Assembly (NCBI GenBank): GCA_025997215.1
Contig: BNUH01000070.1
Span: 1 to 14,177 of the forward strand
Source of the DNA: Clostridia bacterium
Lineage (GTDB): Bacteria; Bacillota_A; Clostridia; Christensenellales; Aristaeellaceae
DNA: 14,177 bases
Reading direction: 5' to 3'
The first letter of the stretch is position 1; each line of letters opens with the position of its first letter. The position numbers and the translations under genes were made by a program. Below the pieces are notes generated by a model, which did not search any database, was not told the DNA's origin, and worked only from the letters and a program-made list of their open reading frames with translations. This document shows, piece by piece, positions 1 to 6,092 of the stretch.

Positions 1-114
1 CATCGACGCTGTCAGTTCCTTGACCAAGGCGTGTACTCCGCCCAGATCCTTTACCCCGCGCTCCTCGATCAGCTGGCGCAGCAGGCTCTTTTCTCCCTTT
101 GCTTTCTTTGCCAT
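1..114 (-). CDS. Transposase N-terminus, IS256 (mutator) family, cut by window edge
   Basis: Only the first 38 residues are present; the gene runs off the left end. It begins MAKKAKGEKS, a lysine-rich start, then a helical stretch LLRQLIEERGVKDLGG and LVKELT. This resembles the start of IS256-family DDE transposases, where a basic leader precedes a helix of the form LIxExxIKxxEDI and a KDL-type segment. The DDE catalytic core is not in the window. A strong ribosome site (GGGAGGG on the minus strand, 122-128) lies just upstream of the ATG at 114. The family call rests on this short stretch plus the terminus at about 183, so it is moderate. Confidence 0.55.
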   Translation of the reverse strand, partial: MAKKAKGEKSLLRQLIEERGVKDLGGVHALVKELTASM

Positions 115-183
115 TTTCTTCCCTCCCTTAACTCTAGTTTGGTTCTGTTATTGGAGGTTTACACATTCTGTGCGGCAGTCTCA
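1..183 (-). mobile_element. End of an IS256-like insertion sequence (partial)
   Basis: The outer boundary lies at about 180-184, where the reading frame of the HMA gene stops matching its family and the sequence turns into a terminus reading GAGACTGCCGCACAG and then TGTGTAAAC on the minus strand. A TGTGTAAA block close to the tip is typical of IS256-family ends. The transposase start codon lies about 70 bp inside, reading away from the boundary. The rest of the element and its other end are outside the window, so the target duplication and exact edge cannot be read. Confidence 0.6.
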
Positions 184-535
184 TTTTTGCGTCCGCCAGC
201 TGACTTGGAACAAGCAGATTCAGTATGCCAAACTGCTGCAGCAATACATATAAGGATACAACGATCACTAACGTTCCGGCAACGCGGATGATATCCGATT
301 CCTGACGCCTGTTGTCGCTAAGCACCCGGTAATCCAATTTATCGATAACCGCTTCGATCTCCCGCATCGTGATGATGTCGGTATCGTAGGTGATAGCGGC
401 GGTCCCGGCGCTGTAGCTAACTTCAGCGTACTGGATGCCAGCTGTATTGCGCAGCTTTCTGCTTATTTTATTCTGGCAGCTTACGCACGTCATGCCGCCA
501 ATATGCAGTCTACTTGTCCTCAACCTTGATTCCAT
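134..535 (-). pseudogene. HMA-domain membrane protein (TauE/SafE or UreH-like fusion) truncated by the IS
   Basis: Residues 8-72 form a heavy-metal-associated domain with the metal-binding motif GMTCVSC (Cys17, Cys20), the ferredoxin-like fold that binds Cu(I) in chaperones and P-type ATPases. Residues 84-109 are a hydrophobic membrane helix, followed by NLLVPSQLADAKM. In clostridia this layout starts proteins in which an HMA domain is fused to a multi-helix TauE/SafE (UreH-like) transporter. Here the family resemblance ends at Met118 (about 184). The last 15 codons are insertion-sequence DNA with a stop at 134, so all further membrane helices are lost. The start ATG at 535 has AGGAGG about 12 bases upstream. 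The product might survive as a membrane-anchored HMA domain, but transport should be abolished. The HMA call is secure; the original partner domain is from family knowledge. Confidence 0.75.
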
Positions 536-574
536 AACAGATATACGCCTCCTGTCTCTTTTCTCGCTGCGGTC

Positions 575-583
575 AGTATACCA
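575..583 (-). promoter_or_regulatory. Extended -10 promoter for the HMA gene
   Basis: The minus strand reads TGGTATACT, a TGn extension plus a TATACT -10 box, about 40 bases before the start codon. No good -35 box lies at the right distance, which extended -10 promoters can tolerate. No known copper-repressor box is obvious. Confidence 0.4.
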
Positions 584-643
584 TTCAAATGTGTAGAAAT
601 TATATCGATTGAAATTTACCCGCGTCTTTTTCTCCTCGCTCGG

Positions 644-1267
644 TTAATGGCAATCCGCGTTTGAATCCACAGGATTGTTTATGAAGTCAAACGGATCACT
701 GGTGATTACTTCGGTTGTGTAAACATCATTGTTCGTTTCGGTTATGGCTTGTGAAGGAGGAACTGCGGGCGTTGTTTTACCACCGCCGCTTGCTGTTGCT
801 TTTCTGGGTAGCTCAGGATTTGAGGATACCGCTACCGCTTCTTCATTAGTTGTTAGCTCAACTAGATCGCCGCGAACAAACAAAGAATTACCTTTGTACT
901 CAACTTCATACCAAATCGCGCCTTTGCCGTCTGCGGTTTGGTTTATCATGCGCAGAATCGTACCCTTCATCAACCTGGCAGACTTTACGCCACTTATTGA
1001 TGGCGTCTTGCGGAGGTTTATTGCGGGCATGATTGTTTTCACATAGGTTTCAATGGGTTGCTCTTGTACCGCCGATTGTTCTAATAGGAAGCTCTCACCT
1101 TCATCCGCAGTAAACGGAGGGCTTAGTTCCAACAGCTTCGCGTCTATCTGTTCGCGCCATTGTAAGAGTTCCTCAACAGTTGCGCGGCTTAGGTCGAGAG
1201 ACTCGGCAAATGCGCTTGATGCCATAGCCACCATAATAATCAAAACCAATACAGACAAACGTTTCAT
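644..1267 (-). CDS. Secreted SH3b-domain protein of unknown role
   Basis: A 207-residue protein. Residues 1-21 are a signal peptide (MKRLS, then a hydrophobic core, then SSAFA before ESLDL). Residues 24-47 form a helix (DLSRATVEELLQWREQ) of a kind often found in secreted clostridial proteins. Residues about 73-139 are a bacterial SH3-like domain, with INLRKTPS matching the typical LNVRxxPS opening and WYEVEYKG...LFVRGDLVEL closing it. The last ~65 residues are low-complexity, rich in Ser, Thr and Pro. SH3b domains usually bind cell-wall or surface ligands. The ATG at 1267 is preferred over an in-frame start 45 bases upstream, because GGAG lies 6 bases before it and the signal peptide starts there. 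There is no lipobox or sortase motif. Confidence 0.75.
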   Translation of the reverse strand: MKRLSVLVLIIMVAMASSAFAESLDLSRATVEELLQWREQIDAKLLELSPPFTADEGESFLLEQSAVQEQPIETYVKTIMPAINLRKTPSISGVKSARLMKGTILRMINQTADGKGAIWYEVEYKGNSLFVRGDLVELTTNEEAVAVSSNPELPRKATASGGGKTTPAVPPSQAITETNNDVYTTEVITSDPFDFINNPVDSNADCH

Positions 1268-1435
1268 AACAAACTCCATTTCACCACTATCCCGCGCAAT
1301 ATTGAAAACCATACGAGCAACTCGCGTGATAGTGATTAATCTAATTTCGGCGTCGCTAAGATGGCGTATTTACCTCGTTACACTTAACTGTGGTTTCATA
1401 ACGACAGCAAGCGCCTCCTTTTTGCTCCTTTGGGT

Positions 1436-1444
1436 ATTATAACA
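1436..1444 (-). promoter_or_regulatory. Extended -10 promoter upstream of the SH3b gene
   Basis: The minus strand reads TGTTATAAT, a perfect -10 hexamer with a TGn extension; the -35 region is poor. It lies about 170 bases before the SH3b start. The leader contains two Shine-Dalgarno-like runs (AAAGGAG, then AAGGAGG at 1413-1419) and a possible 9-codon ORF at 1399-1370 (MKPQLSVTR). That tiny ORF sits 14 bases from its ribosome site, so translation is doubtful. Confidence 0.45.
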
Positions 1445-1547
1445 GGCAAATGTATGAATTTTGTGTTGGTGGGTGCATTAGCTAGATATTTTTAGTTATT
1501 TTATCATAACAGAATAACAACATTTTAACTATTGGATTGATGGAAAA

Positions 1548-1579
1548 AAGAAACACCGTCTAGCTGCTTGGTGTTTCTT
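1548..1579 (-). terminator. Rho-independent terminator downstream of the integrase pseudogene
   Basis: AGAAACACC (1549-1557) and GGTGTTTCT (1570-1578) form a perfect 9-bp stem, extended to 10 bp by 1548:1579, with a 12-base loop. On the minus strand it is followed by a run of T, which fits termination of leftward integrase transcription. The 390-base gap between the SH3b gene and the integrase otherwise holds the SH3b promoter, A+T-rich sequence at about 1440-1545 and the direct repeats at 1581-1710. Confidence 0.8.
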
Positions 1580-1580
1580 A

Positions 1581-1710
1581 TTGTTATCCTTAATTTCGCA
1601 GTATGTTTTGCAAAATGACGTTATCCAATGAACATAAGATGTTCCTTAAGTGATTGCCTCGTGCAAGCATTCATCGTATGAATACCCTGAGATTTTTGTT
1701 ATCCTTAATT
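1581..1710. repeat. 15-bp direct repeats flanking a palindrome-rich 100-bp segment
   Basis: TTGTTATCCTTAATT occurs exactly at 1581-1595 and 1696-1710, a period of 115 bp. The right copy contains the stop codon of the integrase fragment. The interval between copies holds three short palindromes: ATTCAT/ATGAAT around CGT at about 1669-1683, GAACAT/ATGTTC around AAG at about 1630-1644, and TTTTGCAAAA at about 1605-1614. It could be an attachment-site region, a deletion scar or a small inserted element. The sequence alone does not decide. Confidence 0.55.
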
Positions 1711-3047
1711 ACAGCACACATTCGCGTGTCCTAATATCACAGACAATGTCTTTACATCCATCCCCGCCGCAATCGCGGATGTAGCGAACGTATGCCTCAA
1801 CGTGTGCAATCCCCAGTGCTCATACTGAATCGCAGCCTTCTTTTCTTTAGGTTTCCATTCGCCGTTATTAACGGACTGCACCAATGCAGCTACATTCGCA
1901 TGCACGTTCTCTTCATCCTTGCCATAGACATTGTGGCGTGTCCCATCGGGCATGGCTATGCGCGTTTGACAGCGTCCGTCTTTTCGCAGCTTGATGGTGT
2001 TCACTTTAGGCTGGAACGGCTTGTCAGGCTTAACTACATTACGACGCGCCTCCAGCCATTTGGGAGCTGCCACTTGATCCTCCAGCACTTTGGCAACATC
2101 TGAACGCTGGAGCATGCGGTTTAACACGCGGTCGATTACGGGCGCATCGGTTATTCCGCCTAAACTATTTTCAAATATCCACTGGTTGGCATGCGCGGCA
2201 CCCTTACCTTCCCATATCAGGCGGTTACGCATATACGCGACACGTTGGGCGGCCTTTTGTTCGTCCAGGATGGCACGCGCGAGCGCAGATAGTGGCACAA
2301 CGCGGCGGCTTGCCCTACTCTTTGGCGGCTCGATATGCCATTGGCCCTTCACGTAATGCGCGCCACGAACGATATGCAGTCCATCGGATTGAACGTCTTG
2401 CCATTGCAGGCCGATCAACTCCGAGCAACGCAGACCCGTCATAAGGCATAACCGTATTGCCGTCCGGACGTTGTATCAGGCAGGGCTGATTTCAGCGCTG
2501 TTTGTTGTTCCATATTCATAAACTTTATTTCATCTTGCGTGAGTTTGGGTAATTTCCAGCGCGCGGCGGGATTGTTGGGAATCAGTTTATCGATGACGGC
2601 TTGTTCCAGTGCGGCTTTGAACGCCTTAGCGCGTTTATGGACAGTAGCGGATGCATATTCCATATCCTTCCAGTGATTGACATACGCCTGACACTGCGCG
2701 GGCGTGAGTTTTTGCAATAGCGTCTTTTTATCCGTCCAATAAGGCAGGATATGAAGGCGAAACATATCGCGGTTTTCCGTGTCCGTGCGGATGTGTTCCC
2801 ATTGTCCGCCAGCGTATGTATTAAGCCATTCAGTCAGCCACGCCGCGACTGTCATGCGGGACGGTTCCACATAATCCGCGCGTTGAATGGCCGCCAAAGC
2901 CGCCGCCAGTGCTTCCTGCACTTTCTTTTGCGTCTTGCGCTCGATCGTCTTGCGCTTGCCGTTTGGCGCGGTGTACTGGGCGCGGAACGAAAGGTCAGCG
3001 CATTGGTAGATAGTGCCTTCGCCGTTTGCACGTTTCTTTCTAGGCAT
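1705..3047 (-). pseudogene. Tyrosine recombinase (phage integrase), frameshifted and C-terminally truncated
   Basis: The N-terminal part (3047 to about 2460) has an arm-binding domain (residues 1-60, GEGTIYQ...PNGKRK) and a SAM-like core-binding domain (about 65-170). The frame then breaks: adding one C to the CC at 2460-2461 restores SGRAIRLCLMTGLRCSEL across the two frames. The second part (from 2442) carries catalytic Arg (TGLRCSEL), Lys (PPKSRASRR), His-Leu-Arg (HTLRHTF) and His (LGHANV). It ends at 1705 before the nucleophilic Tyr that normally follows some 10 residues later. The stop lies inside a 15-bp direct repeat. About 95 residues containing a second arm-like domain are inserted between the Lys and HTLRH boxes. 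The ATG at 3047 has GGAGG 6 bases upstream. As written, the product cannot recombine DNA. Confidence 0.9.
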
Positions 3048-3165
3048 GATGTACCTCCAACCATTTTTCATATTTGAAAGCCGGGTTGCGTAGTGATAAA
3101 ATCGAATGAACTCGATCTGGGCTGTTTGGCAACAACTGCAAAGATTGCATCACAACCAACAAAGA

Positions 3166-3738
3166 TCATAACAGCATATATTTTTCCGCATTTTTGCGAA
3201 TACGGTCGATGTTATCCTCACCCTCATCGTAAACATTAGCGGTCAAGGATTCAGCATCCATTCGTTCTACCATGCGGGAATACCTACGCGCCGAAGCGTC
3301 AAGGGCAATCGGGGCGCATTGCGGATCAATTCCCTCGGCTTCATGAGTACGGAATATCATTGAGTTTTCGGCATATATGACCATTGCCATAAAGTCAGGG
3401 TCGGTTATGAGCGCGCTTAGAAACGGCGCGGTGAAACAGTCGGACAACTCATTATGAAGAATCTCAATCGCGCTTTCCGAAAGTCCCAGTCGTTCGACCG
3501 CGTCGATGTTTTCGTCTTTTACACTGGAACTGTAGCCCATAAGATACAGCGGGCTGCAATCCGTGGCGTGGCATATCATTCCCAGCATGATTAAATCGGG
3601 TACTCTTTCGCCAGATTCGTAACGTGTATACGTTGGCAAAGATAGTCCAATAGAACGCGCAAAAGCGGTTTGAGAAAGCCCTCGCGAATCCCTCAACGCC
3701 TTAAGCCTTGCAGGGAATAGCTGCCTTATATCCTCCAT
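3166..3738 (-). CDS. XRE-family repressor (CI/Stl-like)
   Basis: A 190-residue protein. Residues 8-67 are a Cro/CI-type helix-turn-helix (RLKALRDSRGLSQTAFARSI, then LPTYTRYESGERVPDL). The remaining ~120 residues are mostly helical with no recognisable LexA-type Ser-Lys peptidase, so induction would not be by RecA-stimulated self-cleavage. Start choice: the ATG at 3738 has AAGGGG 6 bases upstream and fits domain spacing. A TTG 24 bases earlier is open but lacks a site. The gene is transcribed leftward toward the integrase and divergently from the early cluster. A palindrome lies just upstream of its start and others sit on the opposing promoter, so it probably represses that promoter and controls itself. 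Confidence 0.85.
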   Translation of the reverse strand: MEDIRQLFPARLKALRDSRGLSQTAFARSIGLSLPTYTRYESGERVPDLIMLGMICHATDCSPLYLMGYSSSVKDENIDAVERLGLSESAIEILHNELSDCFTAPFLSALITDPDFMAMVIYAENSMIFRTHEAEGIDPQCAPIALDASARRYSRMVERMDAESLTANVYDEGEDNIDRIRKNAEKYMLL

Positions 3739-3753
3739 TTGAAACCCCTTTCC

Positions 3754-3764
3754 GATTGACAATC
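3754..3764. promoter_or_regulatory. Candidate repressor operator (repressor side)
   Basis: GATTG and CAATC flank one central A, an 11-bp inverted repeat directly before the repressor ribosome site. GATTG recurs just beyond the switch region (about 3862-3867, CCGATTGG). Its position suggests autoregulation. Confidence 0.35.
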
Positions 3765-3791
3765 AGTCGATAAATTTATTTCCAAAAGCTG

Positions 3792-3820
3792 TTGACAAGG
3801 TTCCGCGTTTGGTATATAGT
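3792..3820 (+). promoter_or_regulatory. Rightward early promoter
   Basis: TTGACA (3792-3797), a 17-base spacer and TATAGT (3815-3820) are close to the sigma-A consensus. It would drive the cluster beginning at 3851. On the other strand TTGTCA (3793-3798) overlaps the same -35 box and could serve a weaker leftward promoter toward the repressor, giving a back-to-back switch. Confidence 0.75.
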
Positions 3821-3839
3821 GCATTATATACCGATCGGT
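3811..3839. promoter_or_regulatory. Nested palindromes over the early promoter -10 and start (candidate operator)
   Basis: GGTATATA (3811-3818) and TATATACC (3825-3832) form perfect 8-bp arms around a 6-base spacer covering the -10 box. Overlapping it, ACCGATCGGT (3830-3839) is a perfect 10-bp palindrome over the likely start of transcription. Binding of the adjacent XRE repressor here would block the early promoter. Confidence 0.55.
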
Positions 3840-3850
3840 AATGCTTGTCA

Positions 3851-4132
3851 ATGGGTTTTTCCGATTGGATTGAGTCAGATGAATTCTCCATCGAGGGAAT
3901 GGGTACTGGCGACATAAAGGGAGGAGTCTATATAAACCTTAGACAAGAGCGGCATAAGGCACGAAGAGAGCTGCAAAAGGCACGACGCAGGCTAAGTCGA
4001 GCTGAGCTTGATTCAACAAATGCATGGGGCGCAAGTGATCCGACAGCACACGCGGCGGTTCATTCGATGGTAGAACAACACAGGCAAGACAAAAAAACAG
4101 GGCAGCGTAAGGCCCAAATCATGGAGGTGTAG
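3851..4132 (+). CDS. Small basic protein of unknown function, first early gene
   Basis: A 93-residue protein I do not recognise. The N-terminus is acidic (SDWIESDEFSIEG). Residues about 28-60 form a strongly basic amphipathic helix (RQERHKARRELQKARRRLSR), then come Ala- and Gln-rich segments. A basic helix directly behind the early promoter would suit a nucleic-acid-binding or coiled-coil role, but that is a guess. The start is uncertain: the ATG at 3851 has no good ribosome site and lies only about 25 bases after the likely transcription start, while a TTG 6 bases earlier and an ATG at 3899 are also open. A GGGAGGAG at about 3930 has no in-frame ATG suitably placed after it. The stop lies 3 bases before the next gene, whose ribosome site is inside this gene's end. 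Confidence 0.55.
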   Translation: MGFSDWIESDEFSIEGMGTGDIKGGVYINLRQERHKARRELQKARRRLSRAELDSTNAWGASDPTAHAAVHSMVEQHRQDKKTGQRKAQIMEV

Positions 4133-4135
4133 CAA

Positions 4136-4345
4136 ATGACAAAAAGGGAAATGAAAAATAGGAATTGCCTTGGAACAGAGGGGCTAGCGGATTACTTAGG
4201 CATCAACATCAACCGCGCATATGAACTGATGCGCTCGAAAGACTTTCCGTCGGTACGCATATCCGACCGCCGCTGGATAGTGCCGCTTACAAGCCTTGAG
4301 CGGTGGCTAGAAGAGCAGGCGGAAAGCAAGAGGGATGTGTCATGA
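4136..4345 (+). CDS. Excisionase-type helix-turn-helix protein
   Basis: A 69-residue protein matching the MerR-like excisionase fold: GTEGLADYLGININRAYEL is the winged helix-turn-helix, and FPSVRISDRRWIVPLTSLERWLEEQ is the strand-wing-helix that ends such proteins (compare the usual PxxRIGRRWRIPKxxLxxWL). In integrative elements these proteins steer the integrase toward excision or act as small regulators. The ATG at 4136 has GGAGGT 7 bases upstream. It overlaps the next gene by 4 bases (ATGA), so the two are co-translated. With the integrase broken, any excisionase function would now have no partner unless another element supplies one. Confidence 0.8.
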   Translation: MTKREMKNRNCLGTEGLADYLGININRAYELMRSKDFPSVRISDRRWIVPLTSLERWLEEQAESKRDVS

Positions 4346-4887
4346 ACACAATCGTTGAGTGGTTGCAATCCAGCACCGCAAACAGGAACCGCATTGCATC
4401 AGAGAATCAGCGCGGCCTTGACGATTGCGTACGCAGGTTAGCGAGGCTCCTAGATGCCGCCAATACGCCGCATGCCGGTTATATTTTTACTGTGCGCGAA
4501 GGGATGATAACCTGCATCCTGCCCAGCGATCGTCTAAAACTGCCGCAAGCGCGCGAATGGCTGTCTGCGTTAAAAACGAACAAGCCTCGCGCGCTTGCTA
4601 TACTTACTGTTAAGGATCGTACGAAACACGCCAAAGCATACAAGGAAGCGTGCGATCGTCTGCGCGCGGCGTTCGCCGTCATGCTGGAGGATGATTACTC
4701 AAGCCTAGCGGATGATCAAATAACAACGCAGGATGAAGCGTTTGGTACTGCGTTCACCGATGCTTACACCGCATTCATAGCCGCTGGGATGGGTTTGCAA
4801 GATGCATTCTTTGCGCGATATGAGGCGATGTGCAATGCGATTGTTATAAGTAAAAGCGAACAATTAAGTTTGCAAGTAGGAGCGTGA
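4342..4887 (+). CDS. Unknown element-encoded protein
   Basis: A 181-residue soluble protein with no membrane segment or signal peptide; I do not recognise its family. Residues 1-40 are helical (VEWLQSS, LDDCVRRLARLLDAA). Residues 45-95 look mixed alpha/beta (YIFTVREGMITCILPSD, ARALAILTV-like strand). Residues 100-165 are a helical Ala-rich region with two similar hydrophobic helices (FTDAYTAFIAAGMG, DAFFARYEAMCNA). The start at 4342 overlaps the stop of the excisionase gene as ATGA and has GAGGGA about 7 bases upstream; an in-frame start 39 bases earlier lies deep in the previous gene and is less likely. Position between excisionase and VRR-NUC nuclease suggests an early phage or satellite function. 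Confidence 0.7.
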   Translation: MNTIVEWLQSSTANRNRIASENQRGLDDCVRRLARLLDAANTPHAGYIFTVREGMITCILPSDRLKLPQAREWLSALKTNKPRALAILTVKDRTKHAKAYKEACDRLRAAFAVMLEDDYSSLADDQITTQDEAFGTAFTDAYTAFIAAGMGLQDAFFARYEAMCNAIVISKSEQLSLQVGA

Positions 4888-4892
4888 TTAAT

Positions 4893-5207
4893 ATGTCAAA
4901 GACCCAACCCGAAACCTTTATACGTGATATTGTGCGCGCTACATTGCGCGCGGATGGTTGGTTCGTGTTCTATATATTCCAGGGATTAGGTTGTTACTCT
5001 GGTATTGCTGATCTATGCGCAATTAAAAACGGGCGTGTAGTTTGGCTGGAAATAAAGACACAACGGGGGCGGCAGTCAGATGCACAAGTAAGATTCCAAC
5101 AACGGCTAGAAGCGCACGGCGGGGTATATCGCGTTGTGCGTGGGTTGGAGGATGTGTCCGACTTGATTGAATCGCCGCAACCTGAACAAATGCGGTTGGC
5201 TATATAG
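4893..5207 (+). CDS. VRR-NUC domain nuclease
   Basis: A 104-residue stand-alone VRR-NUC protein, the PD-(D/E)xK nuclease fold also found in FAN1 and in many phage genomes. Visible hallmarks are the N-terminal Glu in PETFIRDIVRATLRADGW, GIADLCAI with catalytic Asp40, WLEIKTQRG with Glu53 and Lys55, and the SDAQVRFQ glutamine motif, ending GGVYRVVRGLEDV. All catalytic positions are intact. Phage versions are thought to process branched DNA or act beside replication helicases; here no helicase neighbour remains. The ATG at 4893 is chosen with AGGAG about 10 bases upstream; a GTG at 4884 is open but too close to that site. It lies 5 bases after the previous stop and 8 bases before the next gene. 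Confidence 0.88.
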   Translation: MSKTQPETFIRDIVRATLRADGWFVFYIFQGLGCYSGIADLCAIKNGRVVWLEIKTQRGRQSDAQVRFQQRLEAHGGVYRVVRGLEDVSDLIESPQPEQMRLAI

Positions 5208-5215
5208 GAAGGTGT

Positions 5216-5569
5216 ATGAAGTATACAACGATAAACAAGCTGGCGAATCAAGCGGCGTTCATGTTGTCCAATGCCGAACGTGAAACGGTGATACGATGGG
5301 ACACGGCGGATCGTACCGCGAATGTGGACACAGCGGACGCAATGTACATCCGCAAGCTGGATAGACTATGCAGCGATTATCCCAATGAGTTTCAATGCAC
5401 GCGGATTGATGATGTATTCAAGGCCAAGCGGTACACGGTTCGGGCGGGGCTTGTCAGATTCGCCAAGCCGCCAAGTCAGGCGCGGGCAGAGGCCGCGCGG
5501 CGCAATAATTCCATGACTAGATTTAAGCCGCTAAACACGGCCAAGAACACGGGTTCCAGCGAGGTCTGA
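5216..5569 (+). CDS. Phage-type small protein of unknown function
   Basis: A 117-residue protein. The core ERETVIRWDTADRTANV, then YIRKLDRLCSDYPNEFQC, then AKRYTVRAGLVRFAKPPS follows a pattern I know from small uncharacterised proteins in Firmicutes prophages (ETxIRWxxxDxxAxVxT, then RKLDKLCxxYPxE, then a positively charged strand and tail). No function is established to my knowledge. The last ~30 residues are basic and probably disordered (RAEAARRNNSMTRFKPLN). The ATG at 5216 has GGAAGG about 5 bases upstream. It is the last gene of the cluster started at 3851; the following 167 bases hold the toxin-antitoxin promoter. Confidence 0.7.
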   Translation: MKYTTINKLANQAAFMLSNAERETVIRWDTADRTANVDTADAMYIRKLDRLCSDYPNEFQCTRIDDVFKAKRYTVRAGLVRFAKPPSQARAEAARRNNSMTRFKPLNTAKNTGSSEV

Positions 5570-5673
5570 TGCACCAGACGTGATTTGTTAGCCCAAGCAT
5601 CCGGAACCCATAGAACACGCTCTAGAGGCTTTGGTGCGCATTCCATATAGCGGACTGATTCTGTGTATGAGTG

Positions 5674-5707
5674 TTGACAACATGGGATATAACACATATA
5701 ATGTTAT
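5674..5707 (+). promoter_or_regulatory. Consensus promoter and operator for the toxin-antitoxin pair
   Basis: TTGACA (5674-5679), exactly 17 bases, then TATAAT (5697-5702): a perfect sigma-A consensus. ATAACA (5689-5694) and TGTTAT (5702-5707) are perfect 6-bp inverted arms around the -10 box, where a HigA-type antitoxin would be expected to bind and repress. AACAT (5679-5683) and ATGTT (5701-5705) form a second, wider inverted pair. Confidence 0.85.
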
Positions 5708-5736
5708 TGGATGCTGATCAGGGAGGGCAGTGAAGT

Positions 5737-6087
5737 GTGCAGAATTTTGAGGCGGTATTCTATGTCAAGTCAGACGGAACGTCACCGGTACGCGAATTTA
5801 TTGTTGCTCTCGAACCCAAAATGAGGGCGAAGGTGGTTCGCTTAATCAATATGCTTGAAACTAATGGCACGGAATTGAGGGAACCGTACTCAAAGCATCT
5901 GCGCGACGGTGTGTTCGAGTTACGGGTGCAAACAAGCTCAAACGCTTCGCGCGTGCTGTATTTTTACTATGAAGGACGCAAAGTAGTATTGACGCATGGG
6001 TTCATCAAGAAAACACAGACAACTCCGCCTAAAGAGATAGAACGCGCCATAGGTTATCGGCGTGAATACCTTGAAAGAATCGAGTGA
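5737..6087 (+). CDS. Type II toxin, RelE/HigB superfamily (phage Gp49-like)
   Basis: A 116-residue protein with the family core: SKHLRDGVFELRVQ, then SRVLYFYYEGRKVVLTHGF, then KKTQTTPPKEIERAIGYRREYL. These match the Gp49/HigB-like branch of the RelE/ParE superfamily, ribosome-dependent mRNA interferases in characterised members. The Arg, Tyr and Lys residues typical of the active face are present, so it looks intact. The start is GTG at 5737 with GGGAGGG 9 bases upstream. The toxin precedes the antitoxin, as usual for higBA, and its stop is 5 bases before the antitoxin ATG. Such modules stabilise mobile elements. The pair has its own promoter and can be expressed independently of the element's early genes. 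Confidence 0.87.
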   Translation: MQNFEAVFYVKSDGTSPVREFIVALEPKMRAKVVRLINMLETNGTELREPYSKHLRDGVFELRVQTSSNASRVLYFYYEGRKVVLTHGFIKKTQTTPPKEIERAIGYRREYLERIE

Positions 6088-6092
6088 ATGCA

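Noticed and set aside
729..1442. Plus-strand open frames opposite the SH3b gene
   Set aside because: They are shadows of the minus-strand gene, without ribosome sites or signal-peptide logic of their own.
1505..1514. Short match CATAACAGA shared with 6379-6387, and AGCTAGATAT shared between about 1482 and 7067, as att cores
   Set aside because: Nine and ten bases are within chance for regions of this size, and the flanks do not match.
2439..2465. Programmed frameshift or true two-gene arrangement with ATGA overlap in the integrase
   Set aside because: The break falls in the middle of the conserved catalytic domain, there is no slippery run or ribosome site, and one added base restores the family sequence. 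A simple mutation is more likely.
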